From the NCBI GenBank assembly GCA_051880375.1, contig JBJENV010000010.1, positions 1-33,117 of the forward strand: 33,117 bases of DNA, read 5' to 3'. The translations under genes were made by a program, and so were the position numbers. Below are positions 24,210-32,546 of the stretch, piece by piece. The stretch comes from SIG299 sp051880375 (GTDB lineage Bacteria; Bacillota; Clostridia; Lachnospirales; Lachnospiraceae). The notes under the pieces were generated by a model, which saw only the letters and a program-made list of their open reading frames with translations, made no database searches and was not told where the DNA came from. The first letter of the stretch is position 1. The number at the start of each line of letters is the position of its first letter.

Positions 24210-24256
24210 GAAGAGCGGCAAGTGATTTCACCTGTCGCTCTTCTCTGCTTTTTTTC
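24210..24256. terminator. Strong terminator between the parAB run and adhE
   Basis: A long stem, GAAGAGCG with its continuation (24210-24224) pairing to the mirror arm ending CGCTCTTC (24236-24243), with one G-U and one mismatch, followed on the plus strand by a seven-T run (24249-24255). It ends the rightward run and could also stop leftward adhE transcription, whose T tract is weaker. Confidence 0.88.
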
Positions 24257-24285
24257 TATCCTCTATTTTGTTTGGGTTAGAGAGG

Positions 24286-26904
24286 CTATTTTAATAAATC
24301 TGCCGGAACATTTCCCTTTCCATAGTAAGCAATCAGGTACAGTTCTCTTAATTCCTTTACAAGAGGAAGTCGTGGGTTTGCTGTCGTACACTGGTCACCG
24401 AAAGCAAGGTCTGCCAGAGTATCAACCTTTGCAACAAATTCCTTTTCGTCAAGACCATATTCCTTTAAGGTTGCAGGAATTCCAAGGTATTCGTTTAACT
24501 TCTCAACTTCTGTTGCAAGGATTTCTACGGCATCATCATTATCCTTCGGCTTGTAGCCTAACTTATTCATCAGTGCGAAAATCTTATCTCCTACGATGTA
24601 GCTTTCATACTTTGGCCAGGAAGTAAACTTGGTCGGGCAGGATACACCGTTATAACGGATGACATGCGGAAGCAGGATTGCATTTGCACAGCCGTGAGGA
24701 ATGTGGTATTCACCGCCCAGCTTGTGCGCAAGGGAATGGTTGATTCCAAGGAATGCATTGGTAAATGCCATACCTGCTATAGTGGATGCGTTGTGCATCT
24801 TTTCTCTTGCTACCGGATCGGAAGCACCGCCGTCGTAGGAACGCTTTAAGTAGGTAAATACCATTTCAATAGCGTGAACGGCAAGAGCGTCGGTATAATC
24901 GGAGGCTAAGATGGAAATATAAGCTTCGATTGCATGAGTCAAAACATCCATACCGGTCCATGCGGTAGACTTCTTTGGAACCGACATAACGAAGTCAGGA
25001 TCGATGATGGCTACATCAGGAGTCAGTTCATAGTCGGCAAGAGGATATTTTTTGTTTTCTGTTTTGTCGGAAATGACCGCAAAGGAGGTAACCTCGGAGC
25101 CGGTTCCGGAGGTAGTAGGAATGGCAACAAGCTGTGCTTTCTTACCGAGTACAGGGAACTTATATGCTCTCTTTCTGATATCGAGGAACTTTAAGGACAT
25201 ATTCTTAAAGTCTGCTTCCGGATTCTCATAGAATAACCACATACCCTTTGCCGCGTCGATTGCCGAACCGCCGCCGAGTGCAATAATGACGTCCGGCTTA
25301 AAGGCATTCATGGAAGCCACACCCTTCATAATGGTATCTAAGGATGGGTCCGGTTCTACCTGGTCAAAAATTTCGCAGTGAACGTATTCGGTTCTTCTTC
25401 TTAACTGATATAATACTTTATTTACGTAGCCAAGCTGTGTCATTGCCGGATCGGTTACAATAAAGGCTTTGGAGATATTCGGCATTTTCTGAAGGTAAGC
25501 AATCGAACCGGATTCAAAATAAATCTTGTTTGGAACTTTAAACCATTGCATATTTACTCTCCTCTTGGCAACTCGTTTCACGTTAATCAAATCAACGGCA
25601 GATACATTGTGGGTAGTGGAGTTTCCGCCGTAGGAGCCGCAGCCGAGTGTCAGGGACGGCATGTTGCTGTTGTATAAATCGCCGATAGCGCCGTGGGTAG
25701 ACGGAGAGTTTACAATGATACGGCCGGTTTCCATTCTTGCGGAAAATGCATTGATTACATTCTCGTCGCTGGAGTGGATAACGGAGGAGTGACCCATACC
25801 GCCGATTTCCAGCATGGTTTCGCACTTCTTAAAGCCGTCTTCTACATCCTTTGCCTTTACTACGGCAAGTACCGGGGAAAGCTTTTCCTTGGAAAGCGGA
25901 TAGTCATGGCCGACATCCGGAAGCTCTACGCAGAGTACCTTGGTTTCTTTTGGAATGGTAATACCTGCCATTGCGGCAATCGTTGCTGCGGACTGTCCAA
26001 CGATAGCAGGGTTGACAGAGCCTTTTTCGAGATTCATGACAACCGGCTCTAACTTCTTCATCTCTTCCTTTGTTGCGAAATAGCAGCCGGCCTTTTTCAT
26101 CAGCTCTACGGCTTCCTTATAAACAGGAGCTTCAATAATGGCTGCCTGCTCGGAAGCACAAATCATACCGTTATCAAAGGACTTGGAAAGTACCAGGTCA
26201 TTGATGGCACGAGGGAGCACGGCTGTTTTTTCAATGAAGCAAGGAACGTTACCCGGACCTACGCCAAGTGCCGGCTTGCCGCAGGAATAAGCAGCTTTTA
26301 CCATGCCCGGACCGCCGGTTGCAAGAATAATGGCAACGCCCGGATGGTTCATAAGAAGATTGGTTGCTTCAATGGAAGGATATTCAATCCACTGGATGCA
26401 GTTCTTCGGAGCACCGGCTTTTACTGCTGCTTCGTAGACAGTTTTGGCGGCTTCAACAGAGCACTTCTGTGCGTTCGGATGAAATCCGAAGATAATCGGG
26501 TTTCTTGTTTTAATGCAGGAAATGCTCTTAAACATTGTGGTAGAAGTCGGGTTTGTGACCGGAGTAACACCGGCAACAATACCGATTGGTTCTGCTACCA
26601 GCATGTAATCTTCTTCTTCATTATCCTCAATAATGCCGACGGTTTTCTGATACTTAATGGAATGCCAGACATATTCGGTGGCAAAAATATTTTTTGTAAT
26701 CTTATCCTCGTAGATGCCTCTTCCGGTTTCTTCTACTGCCATTTTTGCGAGTACCTGCTGCTTTGCAAGACCTGCGAGTGCCATTTCATGTACGATGTTA
26801 TCTACGGTTTCCTGATCTAATGCCATGAACTCATGTAATGCGATTTGAGCCTTTGCAACCAGCTCGTCAATGTGTTCCTGAGGGGTAGGAATTTTCGTTG
26901 CCAT
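24286..26904 (-). CDS. adhE: Bifunctional aldehyde-alcohol dehydrogenase AdhE
   Basis: AdhE reduces acetyl-CoA to acetaldehyde and then to ethanol, oxidising two NADH. The N-terminal CoA-acylating aldehyde dehydrogenase half carries the catalytic Cys249 in FDNGMICASEQ. The C-terminal iron-dependent alcohol dehydrogenase half has the NAD-binding GGGSAIDAAKGMW and metal-ligand histidines in the NHSLAHKLGGEYHIPHG region. The 872-residue length matches the fused family; such proteins form spirosome filaments. The ATG has a strong AGGAGG site. A consensus promoter and a near-perfect Rex operator lie upstream, pointing to redox control. Confidence 0.97.
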   Translation of the reverse strand: MATKIPTPQEHIDELVAKAQIALHEFMALDQETVDNIVHEMALAGLAKQQVLAKMAVEETGRGIYEDKITKNIFATEYVWHSIKYQKTVGIIEDNEEEDYMLVAEPIGIVAGVTPVTNPTSTTMFKSISCIKTRNPIIFGFHPNAQKCSVEAAKTVYEAAVKAGAPKNCIQWIEYPSIEATNLLMNHPGVAIILATGGPGMVKAAYSCGKPALGVGPGNVPCFIEKTAVLPRAINDLVLSKSFDNGMICASEQAAIIEAPVYKEAVELMKKAGCYFATKEEMKKLEPVVMNLEKGSVNPAIVGQSAATIAAMAGITIPKETKVLCVELPDVGHDYPLSKEKLSPVLAVVKAKDVEDGFKKCETMLEIGGMGHSSVIHSSDENVINAFSARMETGRIIVNSPSTHGAIGDLYNSNMPSLTLGCGSYGGNSTTHNVSAVDLINVKRVAKRRVNMQWFKVPNKIYFESGSIAYLQKMPNISKAFIVTDPAMTQLGYVNKVLYQLRRRTEYVHCEIFDQVEPDPSLDTIMKGVASMNAFKPDVIIALGGGSAIDAAKGMWLFYENPEADFKNMSLKFLDIRKRAYKFPVLGKKAQLVAIPTTSGTGSEVTSFAVISDKTENKKYPLADYELTPDVAIIDPDFVMSVPKKSTAWTGMDVLTHAIEAYISILASDYTDALAVHAIEMVFTYLKRSYDGGASDPVAREKMHNASTIAGMAFTNAFLGINHSLAHKLGGEYHIPHGCANAILLPHVIRYNGVSCPTKFTSWPKYESYIVGDKIFALMNKLGYKPKDNDDAVEILATEVEKLNEYLGIPATLKEYGLDEKEFVAKVDTLADLAFGDQCTTANPRLPLVKELRELYLIAYYGKGNVPADLLK

Positions 26905-26925
26905 TGGTAACCTCCTGAATTTAAA

Positions 26926-26943
26926 ATGTTAAAATATTAACAA
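26926..26943. promoter_or_regulatory. Rex operator before adhE
   Basis: ATGTTAAAATATTAACAA matches the palindromic Rex consensus TTGTTAA-N4-TTAACAA at all but one defined position. It sits about 10-26 bases downstream of the predicted transcript start. Rex, the NADH/NAD+ sensor, is known to repress adhE genes in Clostridia. Confidence 0.8.
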
Positions 26944-26958
26944 GGTTCTTATGCTATT

Positions 26959-26987
26959 AATATATCAGTTTGTTATTTATTTGTCAA
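26959..26987 (-). promoter_or_regulatory. Promoter of adhE
   Basis: Minus-strand perfect TTGACA (26982-26987), 17 bases, TATATT (26959-26964). The predicted start is near 26952, giving a leader of about 48 nt that includes the Rex operator. Confidence 0.8.
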
Positions 26988-27176
26988 ACTTATATTTTGA
27001 CAAAATAGAAAAACAGAGGAGTTCTTTTTTATACATATTGCACAATAGTACTTTTGTCGCATTGAAAAAATGGAAAAAATGCGTCATTATCTACTATGAG
27101 GAAGTTTGATTTTTTATAAAGTGGGAAAAATGGACAGACACGGATGACTGTCGACAGAAAAAGGAGAGAAACGGAT

Positions 27177-28241
27177 TTGAGAAGAATACAGATTGAACAG
27201 ATCAAAGACGGGGAAGTTCTTGCAAAGGATATTTACAGCAGCAGTGGCGTTATTTTGATTTCTGCAGGTACCGTTTTAAAACGGGAATACAGTGAGAGAT
27301 TAAAAGACCTTCACATTTCCGATTTGTTTGTAGAGGATGAAATATCGAAGGATATTCATGCAGAGGATATTACCGAAGAAAAAATCAGTCTGCAGTGCAC
27401 AGAGGAATTAAAACATACGATAGAACGCTTTTCCTATGCATCGGATAATGAACTTCAGCAGCTGATTCACGTTGCACAAAATGTCATGCAGAGTGTTCTG
27501 GAAGAAAAAGAAGTAATCTATAATATTTCAAACGTAAGAGATTACAGCAGAAGCCTGTATGAACATTCTTTAAGCGTCGGTACCTTGTCTACTTTAATTG
27601 CGATTCATGCCGGATACAGTGAGGAAGCTGCCAGAGATATTACGCTGGGCGCACTGCTTCATGATATCGGCTTTATGAACGTAAAGGAAGAATATCAGAC
27701 AATCATTCTGGACGAGGCAGAGGAAAGGGTGCAGAAGGAAGTGAAGCGTCATGTGCTTTACGGTTATTCTGCAGTGGAGCATCAGGACTGGTTAAGCAGT
27801 GTTTCCAAAGATATTATTTTATATCATCATGAGCGACTGGACGGGACAGGCTATCCGTTTCATATGACGGGAGAGCGTATCAGACAGGAAGTGAAGCTTG
27901 TGGCGCTTTGTGACGCTTTTGATAATATGGTGTATGGCAATCTGCAAAAACGTATGAAGGTATATGAGGCAATGGAGTATATTGTCGGCATGGGTGGTAC
28001 AAAATTTGATATAGAGCTTTCGCGTCTTTTTGTGCAGTCTGTTGCGGCATATCCAATCGGAACCTTAGTATCTTTAAGTAATGGAGAGAGAGGAATTGTG
28101 ATTCGTCAGAACAGGCAGACGCCGACACGTCCGGTTGTCAGTATTCTGGAAAAGAATGAAGCCGGGGAATGGGAGCGTACGATAGAACGGGATTTGACGG
28201 AGGAATTAACCTTATTTATCATTGAAACGATAGAGGAGTGA
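27177..28241 (+). CDS. HD-GYP domain protein, probable c-di-GMP phosphodiesterase
   Basis: The 354-residue protein has a DUF3391-like N-terminal segment (IEQIKDGEVLAKDIYSSSG) and an HD-GYP domain with LLHDIGF (His162-Asp163), HHERLDGTGYP (residues 217-227) and CDAFDNM. The intact HHExxDGxGYP signature predicts hydrolysis of cyclic di-GMP or a related dinucleotide. The final 60 residues form a small beta-rich tail typical of clostridial members. The TTG at 27177 is chosen because AAGGAGAG lies eight bases before it and the product starts at the family N-terminus; an ATG at 27144 has no site. It is followed after 16 bases by a membrane-protein gene. Confidence 0.9.
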   Translation: MRRIQIEQIKDGEVLAKDIYSSSGVILISAGTVLKREYSERLKDLHISDLFVEDEISKDIHAEDITEEKISLQCTEELKHTIERFSYASDNELQQLIHVAQNVMQSVLEEKEVIYNISNVRDYSRSLYEHSLSVGTLSTLIAIHAGYSEEAARDITLGALLHDIGFMNVKEEYQTIILDEAEERVQKEVKRHVLYGYSAVEHQDWLSSVSKDIILYHHERLDGTGYPFHMTGERIRQEVKLVALCDAFDNMVYGNLQKRMKVYEAMEYIVGMGGTKFDIELSRLFVQSVAAYPIGTLVSLSNGERGIVIRQNRQTPTRPVVSILEKNEAGEWERTIERDLTEELTLFIIETIEE

Positions 28242-28257
28242 GAGGAGAAGCGGGATT

Positions 28258-29238
28258 ATGAAAAAAAGAAGTACAGCTGCTATTGTTATTGCAGTTATTT
28301 TAAGTATTGTTTTTGTGCCGTTTTTGCTGGCGTTTGGCTTTTCGGGTGCCACTACCTTAGCGGTTTCCAATGTGGTTGCAGAGGAAAGAGAGGATGAGCT
28401 ATTCTCTGCATTTGAGCAGGCGGGCGGTATTCGTTTTATTTACGATAAAGTGGAAAATATGTTAAGGAGTATGGAGCAGAGTATTTCCATGCCGGAGGAT
28501 GCAGAACTTTTTCAGAATGTCATTCTGTATGAGGATGTCAGTTCGATTGCTCATGGTGTATACAGTGCATTCTTAAACGGTGAGGTATATAAGTTTGATT
28601 TATCTGTTCAAAAGGAACGTCTGAAAGCGAATGTCGAGGAATACTTTGATCATTATATAAAGGAACAGAATTTTGATGTGCCGGTGGATACGGAAGGAAT
28701 GAAGGAAGAATACTTAAAGGAACCGTATGCGCAGATAGATCAGGAGATTGCAAAGGTGGAAACTCAGTTAAATGATGCACTTGATTCGGTTTATGAACTA
28801 CAGAGGCTGCCGGAATTTTCTGCAGTCAAACGAAGATATGGGGAAGAAACTCTTCGTCTGTCATGGATTCGAGAAGGCTTAGGAACTGCTACGGTGACAA
28901 TCATCGGCATTGCTGCTGCGGCAGCGCTTTTCCTGCTGGCAGCACATCTGTTCCGGCCGTCCGGCTTTTTTGTCACCGGCAGTTCGGTATTGCTTCTTGG
29001 CGGATGCTCCATGCTGGCCTCCAGATTGCTTGCCGGTCTTTCTGTTTCGAAACTGCTTTCGTCAATGGAAGTCCCGCATGAAAGCATTTATGCGGCAGCA
29101 AATCAGGTAGTCTGCTGGGCTGCGGACGGTTATCAGAGCTTCAGTATTTATAGTGCTGTTACAGGTGCGGCATTACTTCTGATCGGAGTAGTTTTACTTC
29201 TGGTGTTCAGAAAAAATGCGTCGGAAGCGGATGTTTAG
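28258..29238 (+). CDS. Unrecognised membrane protein with a large extracytoplasmic domain
   Basis: I do not recognise this 326-residue protein. It has an N-terminal span (about residues 7-35), then about 170 polar, acidic, helix-rich residues predicted outside the membrane, then three spans (about 207-230, 236-260 and 297-318) and a short basic end. No catalytic motif was seen. The gene starts 16 bases after the HD-GYP gene, with AGGAG before the ATG, so the two are probably co-transcribed. This suggests, without proof, a role as input sensor or target of c-di-GMP signalling. No terminator follows, but a fresh promoter begins 33 bases after its stop. Confidence 0.7.
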   Translation: MKKRSTAAIVIAVILSIVFVPFLLAFGFSGATTLAVSNVVAEEREDELFSAFEQAGGIRFIYDKVENMLRSMEQSISMPEDAELFQNVILYEDVSSIAHGVYSAFLNGEVYKFDLSVQKERLKANVEEYFDHYIKEQNFDVPVDTEGMKEEYLKEPYAQIDQEIAKVETQLNDALDSVYELQRLPEFSAVKRRYGEETLRLSWIREGLGTATVTIIGIAAAAALFLLAAHLFRPSGFFVTGSSVLLLGGCSMLASRLLAGLSVSKLLSSMEVPHESIYAAANQVVCWAADGYQSFSIYSAVTGAALLLIGVVLLLVFRKNASEADV

Positions 29239-29270
29239 ATAGAAAATAGCAGAAGAGGGAAGTATTTCGC

Positions 29271-29299
29271 TTGTCACCGGATATAAAGTATGGTATAAA
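29271..29299 (+). promoter_or_regulatory. Promoter of the DUF3881-like gene
   Basis: TTGTCA (29271-29276), a 17-base spacer and TATAAA (29294-29299), each one base from consensus. The leader is about 25 nt. Confidence 0.65.
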
Positions 29300-29329
29300 A
29301 TGTAGTGGAAAGTAAAAGAAGGTGAAGCG

Positions 29330-30205
29330 ATGCATAGTTTTTTAAAGGCGGTCGGCTTTAGCGATTTAGAGGGCCGCACAGACGAAGAAAAGTTAATGAA
29401 TCTTGTAATCGAGAATGCCACAGAGCGTCAGGTTGCAAAAATTACCGACAAACGTTCTGCTGTGGAGTTATATATGGAAGTGGCGGAAAATGTCGGGCTG
29501 GTTCTCTGCGGGGAATATGACGAACGCGGAAACTTTCATGCGGAGTATTATTTCCCTGTGTTAAAGGGACAGAACGTCAGCATGACGGAAGCAGTATATA
29601 TCAATAAAAGGGTGGATACCAATGCATTTACCGGTATGTGTGACGATTACCGCATCGGAGTTTCGTTGATTTTCTATATACAGAACAAAATGGATTTACT
29701 CGGAAGAAATGTTTCGAGACGGGACAGAACCAGATATCCGATTACACTGACGGCACTTGCAGGGGAAGGAAAGATTCTTCTTCCGGTGCAGAAAACAAGG
29801 GTAGAGGTGGAAAAGGTCAAGGCGGATTTACAAACCCGTTCCTCTTTGATTGCAGAAGCAAAAAAGGGAAATCAGGAGGCGATGGAGAGCCTGACGATGG
29901 ATGATATCGACCAGTATGCGTTAGTCAGCAGAAGAATCCGGAAAGAGGATATTTATTCGATTGTTGAGACTACGTTTATTCCGTATGGCTCGGAGTCTGA
30001 TAACTATACAGTACTCGGATACATTACGGATGTCAGGGAATGTGTCAATACTTATACAAAGGAACGACTGTATATCTTGTCACTGCTTTGCAATGAACTG
30101 CCGTTTGAGGTCTGCATCAATCAGAACAGCCTGGTTGGCGAGCCGGTACCCGGCAGACGTTTTCGCGGCAATGTCTGGATGCAGGGAAAAATTGAGGTTA
30201 TGTAA
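29330..30205 (+). CDS. Probable DUF3881-family protein
   Basis: This 291-residue soluble protein begins MHSFLKAVGFSDLEGR and has no signal, membrane span or recognisable catalytic motif. The opening and overall pattern resemble DUF3881, a family known from Lachnospiraceae; I could not confirm this by search. Residues 175-195 are charged and probably helical, and the C-terminal part is beta-rich. The ATG is preceded by AAGGTG. The TSCPD gene follows after 37 bases and probably shares its transcript. Confidence 0.6.
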   Translation: MHSFLKAVGFSDLEGRTDEEKLMNLVIENATERQVAKITDKRSAVELYMEVAENVGLVLCGEYDERGNFHAEYYFPVLKGQNVSMTEAVYINKRVDTNAFTGMCDDYRIGVSLIFYIQNKMDLLGRNVSRRDRTRYPITLTALAGEGKILLPVQKTRVEVEKVKADLQTRSSLIAEAKKGNQEAMESLTMDDIDQYALVSRRIRKEDIYSIVETTFIPYGSESDNYTVLGYITDVRECVNTYTKERLYILSLLCNELPFEVCINQNSLVGEPVPGRRFRGNVWMQGKIEVM

Positions 30206-30242
30206 CACCTACAGAGGTGATGACAGAAAGGAGTACAAAAAA

Positions 30243-30488
30243 ATGGAAAAGCATGTATCTTACAAAACACAGGGCGTCTGCTCGAGGGGAATTGAATTTG
30301 ACATTGTGGATGGCATTGTACATAATGTTGTATTTATCGGCGGCTGCAAGGGTAACACACAGGGTGTCGCAAGACTTGCCGAGGGCATGGAAGCAACGGA
30401 ACTGGTAAAGCGCTTAAAGGGCGTGGAGTGCCGCGGCGACAATTCCTGCCCGAATCAGTTTGCCATTGCCATCGAGCAGAATCTGTAG
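30243..30488 (+). CDS. Small TSCPD-domain protein (TIGR03905 type)
   Basis: This 81-residue protein is a free-standing TSCPD domain, with YKTQGVCSRGIEFDI, FIGGCKGNTQGVARL and CRGDNSCPNQFAIAI. TSCPD domains occur at the C-terminus of class II ribonucleotide reductases and as short proteins of unknown role. The four cysteines (in GVCS, GGCK, VECR and SCPN) could bind metal. The frame is open further upstream, but ATG 30243 has AAAGGAG nine bases before it and gives the family length. Confidence 0.88.
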   Translation: MEKHVSYKTQGVCSRGIEFDIVDGIVHNVVFIGGCKGNTQGVARLAEGMEATELVKRLKGVECRGDNSCPNQFAIAIEQNL

Positions 30489-30514
30489 CTTTTCATAACA
30501 AAAAATCCGGATAG

Positions 30515-31050
30515 TTAAATGAAGTACGCGCTGCGGAATTCTTCATAGAAGAGTTTTGCAGCGCCGTTTTTTTCTTCTTCCCGGTAATAAAAATATTCGG
30601 GAAAGCGGCATTCGGCGCTCGAAAGCCCGATGATAAACGTATTTCCGGGAACCAGGTTCTTAACATAACGGGGAATCAGGTGGCGGTGGACAAAGGAATC
30701 GGTATTATGGTATTCGCACGGAGTAGAAATACAATCGTACTGATACAGCACCTGCTCCGGGGTACCCTCGGAGAGAACCTCAAATGTCACGTCAATATCC
30801 GGGTAACGCTCCATAAAACAGCTGACGAAAATCTGGATGTGTGCCGCATAGGACAGTTCGAGAGCACAGGCAATTCTGAGCGTTCCGTTGACCGGAAGGT
30901 TATGGATGTGAATAAGGTTCGAGGCATTGTTGCAGCGGTCGATGAGCGAACCGGCTTCCCTGGCAAGCAGCTGACCGGCATCGGTCAGTGCAATGCCGTG
31001 TGTGGTGCGTGTAAGCAGGGCGGCAGGTTCATCATCGGAATCGGAGAAAG
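30515..31050 (-). pseudogene. LysR-type regulator remnant
   Basis: Read leftwards, the frame gives the end of a LysR helix-turn-helix (LLTRTTHGIALTDAG), the linker, and the start of the effector-binding domain (GTLRIACALELSYAAHIQIF, then MERYPDIDVTFEVL). It then jumps to what looks like the C-terminal end (FIIGLSSAECRFPEYFYY, AAKLFYEEF). The first about 40 residues, including most of the DNA-recognition helix region and any start codon, are missing, and a stop in this frame occurs near 31095. The effector domain is about 70 residues short. I call it a 5'-truncated and internally deleted pseudogene. The right boundary is approximate. Confidence 0.7.
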
Positions 31051-31158
31051 CGGCAGACCCTTTCCGATAGGAACGAGCAGCTGGTCGATTTTAAAACAGC
31101 AATCCGCTTCCTGCGCCATAATCAGTCAGTACTGGCAGGTGATTTAGAGCATGCAAAT

Positions 31159-31689
31159 ATGGCGTATGAGTGGCTGTTTGTCAATGATACCGTGGCACAG
31201 CCGTCTCCGGCGGGTCCGGGAGGTCCTTTGAGCGAATTTCAGAAGGCGCTCTCCAAACAGCTTGCTGAACGCTATATCACATATGTAAACAGTATGGGCT
31301 TACGGCACCCGGAAACCGGGGAAGAACTGACGCTTGGCGCGGATGGCAGAAGCGGTGGTATCTATGACATTTTGATGCAGTGTCTGAAAAAATCGGCGGC
31401 AACTTACTTAAAAAAGCTTTCCGCTCATGAGGTGCCGGTTCAGGCAACGTCGGAACAGTATCTTTCGGGCGATTACCGTTATCTTACCATGCCGCCTGTT
31501 GATCCGGCTATTTTTGCTCCGCTTGCAAAGGACCCTCATGCGGTCATCAAATTCCCGCCGCTTGTGGAAAAGAAGGGAGAAAAAAAGAGCGGCGGCTTTG
31601 TAAGCGCCGGTATCGGTGAAGCCGCCGCGCAGGAAAAGACAAATTACAGACTGCAGTCCTTTGCAGATTTATTATATGTTCTCTCTTAA
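31159..31689 (+). CDS. Unrecognised protein, probably 5'-truncated
   Basis: I do not recognise this 176-residue protein. It has a proline/glycine stretch (QPSPAGPGGPL) near residue 15, helical segments, and no membrane span. The ATG has no ribosome site at normal spacing. The frame stays open upstream to 31015 with protein-like sequence (RNEQLVDFKTAIRFLRHNQS at about 31066-31125) but without a start codon, so the real gene probably began further left. It lies head-to-head with the LysR remnant, which is also missing its start. One deletion through a divergent pair would explain both. The stop overlaps the end of the gene on the other strand. Confidence 0.5.
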   Translation: MAYEWLFVNDTVAQPSPAGPGGPLSEFQKALSKQLAERYITYVNSMGLRHPETGEELTLGADGRSGGIYDILMQCLKKSAATYLKKLSAHEVPVQATSEQYLSGDYRYLTMPPVDPAIFAPLAKDPHAVIKFPPLVEKKGEKKSGGFVSAGIGEAAAQEKTNYRLQSFADLLYVLS

Positions 31690-32274
31690 GAAAGGCAGAC
31701 CGGAAAATGTTTCGGTCTGCTTTTCTTTCTCTATGTCTATCTCATATTCTTCCTGTACGTCATGCTCCACATCGACGGAGTTCACCCGAAATGCCAGAAA
31801 CGCAAAGAAAGTAAGCAGTATGAAAATAATCGGAATGATAATAATTGCAATCAGAATCTTGCCGAGTGCGCGGTCTTTTGGCTTTTTTGGCGGAGTAAAA
31901 TCTGTGGAGTATTCCGGCAATGGAGTTGAACAGTGAGGGCAGACCTTCCAACCGGCTTCGATTGGGGAATTGCAGCCGGGACAGGAAGCCTTTAATTTTG
32001 CACCACAGCTTGGGCAGACGACATACTGTTCGGTTACCGCAGTATTGCAAATCGGACATTTTAAGTCAGAATAGCTGCCGCGAATCAGAAGATAAATGAT
32101 AAGACCGATAAATGATGGCGCAAATAAGGCAATCAGCGTCCATAATACCGCATTCATGCCGCGGCTTTTGGCGTCACGATATACATAAACGCCAATCAGG
32201 ATTGGAATACCGAGAAAAAGGATTAAAAAAACAGGTAAAACAATCAATGCTGAAACAGATATCATACTCGACAT
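31672..32274 (-). CDS. Zinc-ribbon membrane protein of the ECF sigma operon
   Basis: The 200-residue protein has two N-terminal spans (about residues 5-31 and 43-64), then a cytoplasmic or exposed double zinc ribbon with four CPxC knuckles (Cys73/76, 87/90, 98/101, 112/115), a third span (139-162), and an acidic C-terminal tail. No enzyme motif was seen. The ATG has AAAGGAGG nine bases before it, placed inside the last codons of the preceding gene, with a 13-base overlap. As the last gene of an ECF sigma operon it may sense or transmit a signal to the sigma factor; this is inference. Its 3' end overlaps the convergent gene by 18 bases. Confidence 0.75.
   Translation of the reverse strand: MSSMISVSALIVLPVFLILFLGIPILIGVYVYRDAKSRGMNAVLWTLIALFAPSFIGLIIYLLIRGSYSDLKCPICNTAVTEQYVVCPSCGAKLKASCPGCNSPIEAGWKVCPHCSTPLPEYSTDFTPPKKPKDRALGKILIAIIIIPIIFILLTFFAFLAFRVNSVDVEHDVQEEYEIDIEKEKQTETFSGLPFLRENI
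31691..31724. terminator. Hairpin terminator after the truncated ORF
   Basis: GCAGACCG (31695-31702) pairs with CGGTCTGC (31713-31720), extended by flanking A-T pairs, with a 10-base loop and TTTTCTTTCT on the plus strand. It lies inside the last codons of the minus-strand zinc-ribbon gene, so it is placed to end the plus-strand transcript. Confidence 0.75.
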
Positions 32275-32546
32275 ATAAAATTCCTCCTTTGATATGAAAA
32301 AATAAGTGCAATGACAGTGCCGCCGGTCACGGATATAATGATATAGGCGAGGCAGACAGCAGTAAGCGCAGCAGATACCGGATACAGGAAACCTGCAAGT
32401 ATTAGAATGCAGATTTGGGACAGGATGGCGCCAAGGGCCAAAAGAGTGGTTTGCCGCTCTAATCTGCGTTTCTCTAATTTGCTTTGCAACATGGCTTCCG
32501 TGACTACCGGCGGATTAATTTGTTCAAATTGATAAATCTGGTTCAT
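32262..32546 (-). CDS. Small two-span membrane protein, candidate regulator of the ECF sigma factor
   Basis: This 94-residue protein has a polar N-terminal 35 residues (INPPVVTEAMLQSKLEKRRLE in two parts: PPVVTEAML and SKLEKRRLE), then two membrane spans (about 38-60 and 63-85) and a short basic end. It lacks the HxxxCxxC zinc motif of classical anti-sigma factors. The ATG at 32546 is chosen because AAAGGAGGTG stands seven bases upstream; the gene overlaps the sigma gene by 23 bases. The operon position is that of an anti-sigma or membrane co-factor, but the function is not shown by sequence. Confidence 0.65.
   Translation of the reverse strand: MNQIYQFEQINPPVVTEAMLQSKLEKRRLERQTTLLALGAILSQICILILAGFLYPVSAALTAVCLAYIIISVTGGTVIALIFSYQRRNFICRV

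Noticed and set aside
25569..25584. Possible fourth parS site inside adhE (CGTTTCACGTTAATCA)
   Set aside because: It matches the 16-bp palindrome at 13 positions, but the right arm is broken, and no other support exists. The three perfect sites near parA are sufficient.
29961..30242. Long open frame upstream of the TSCPD gene
   Set aside because: It overlaps the DUF3881-like gene in another frame and does not resemble a protein family; the TSCPD start at 30243 has a good ribosome site.
31090..31147. Minus-strand frame beside the LysR remnant reading DQLLVPIGKGLPLSP, similar to a LysR effector-domain segment
   Set aside because: It is in a different frame and upstream of the helix-turn-helix, the wrong order for LysR, and overlaps a better plus-strand frame. 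Probably chance.
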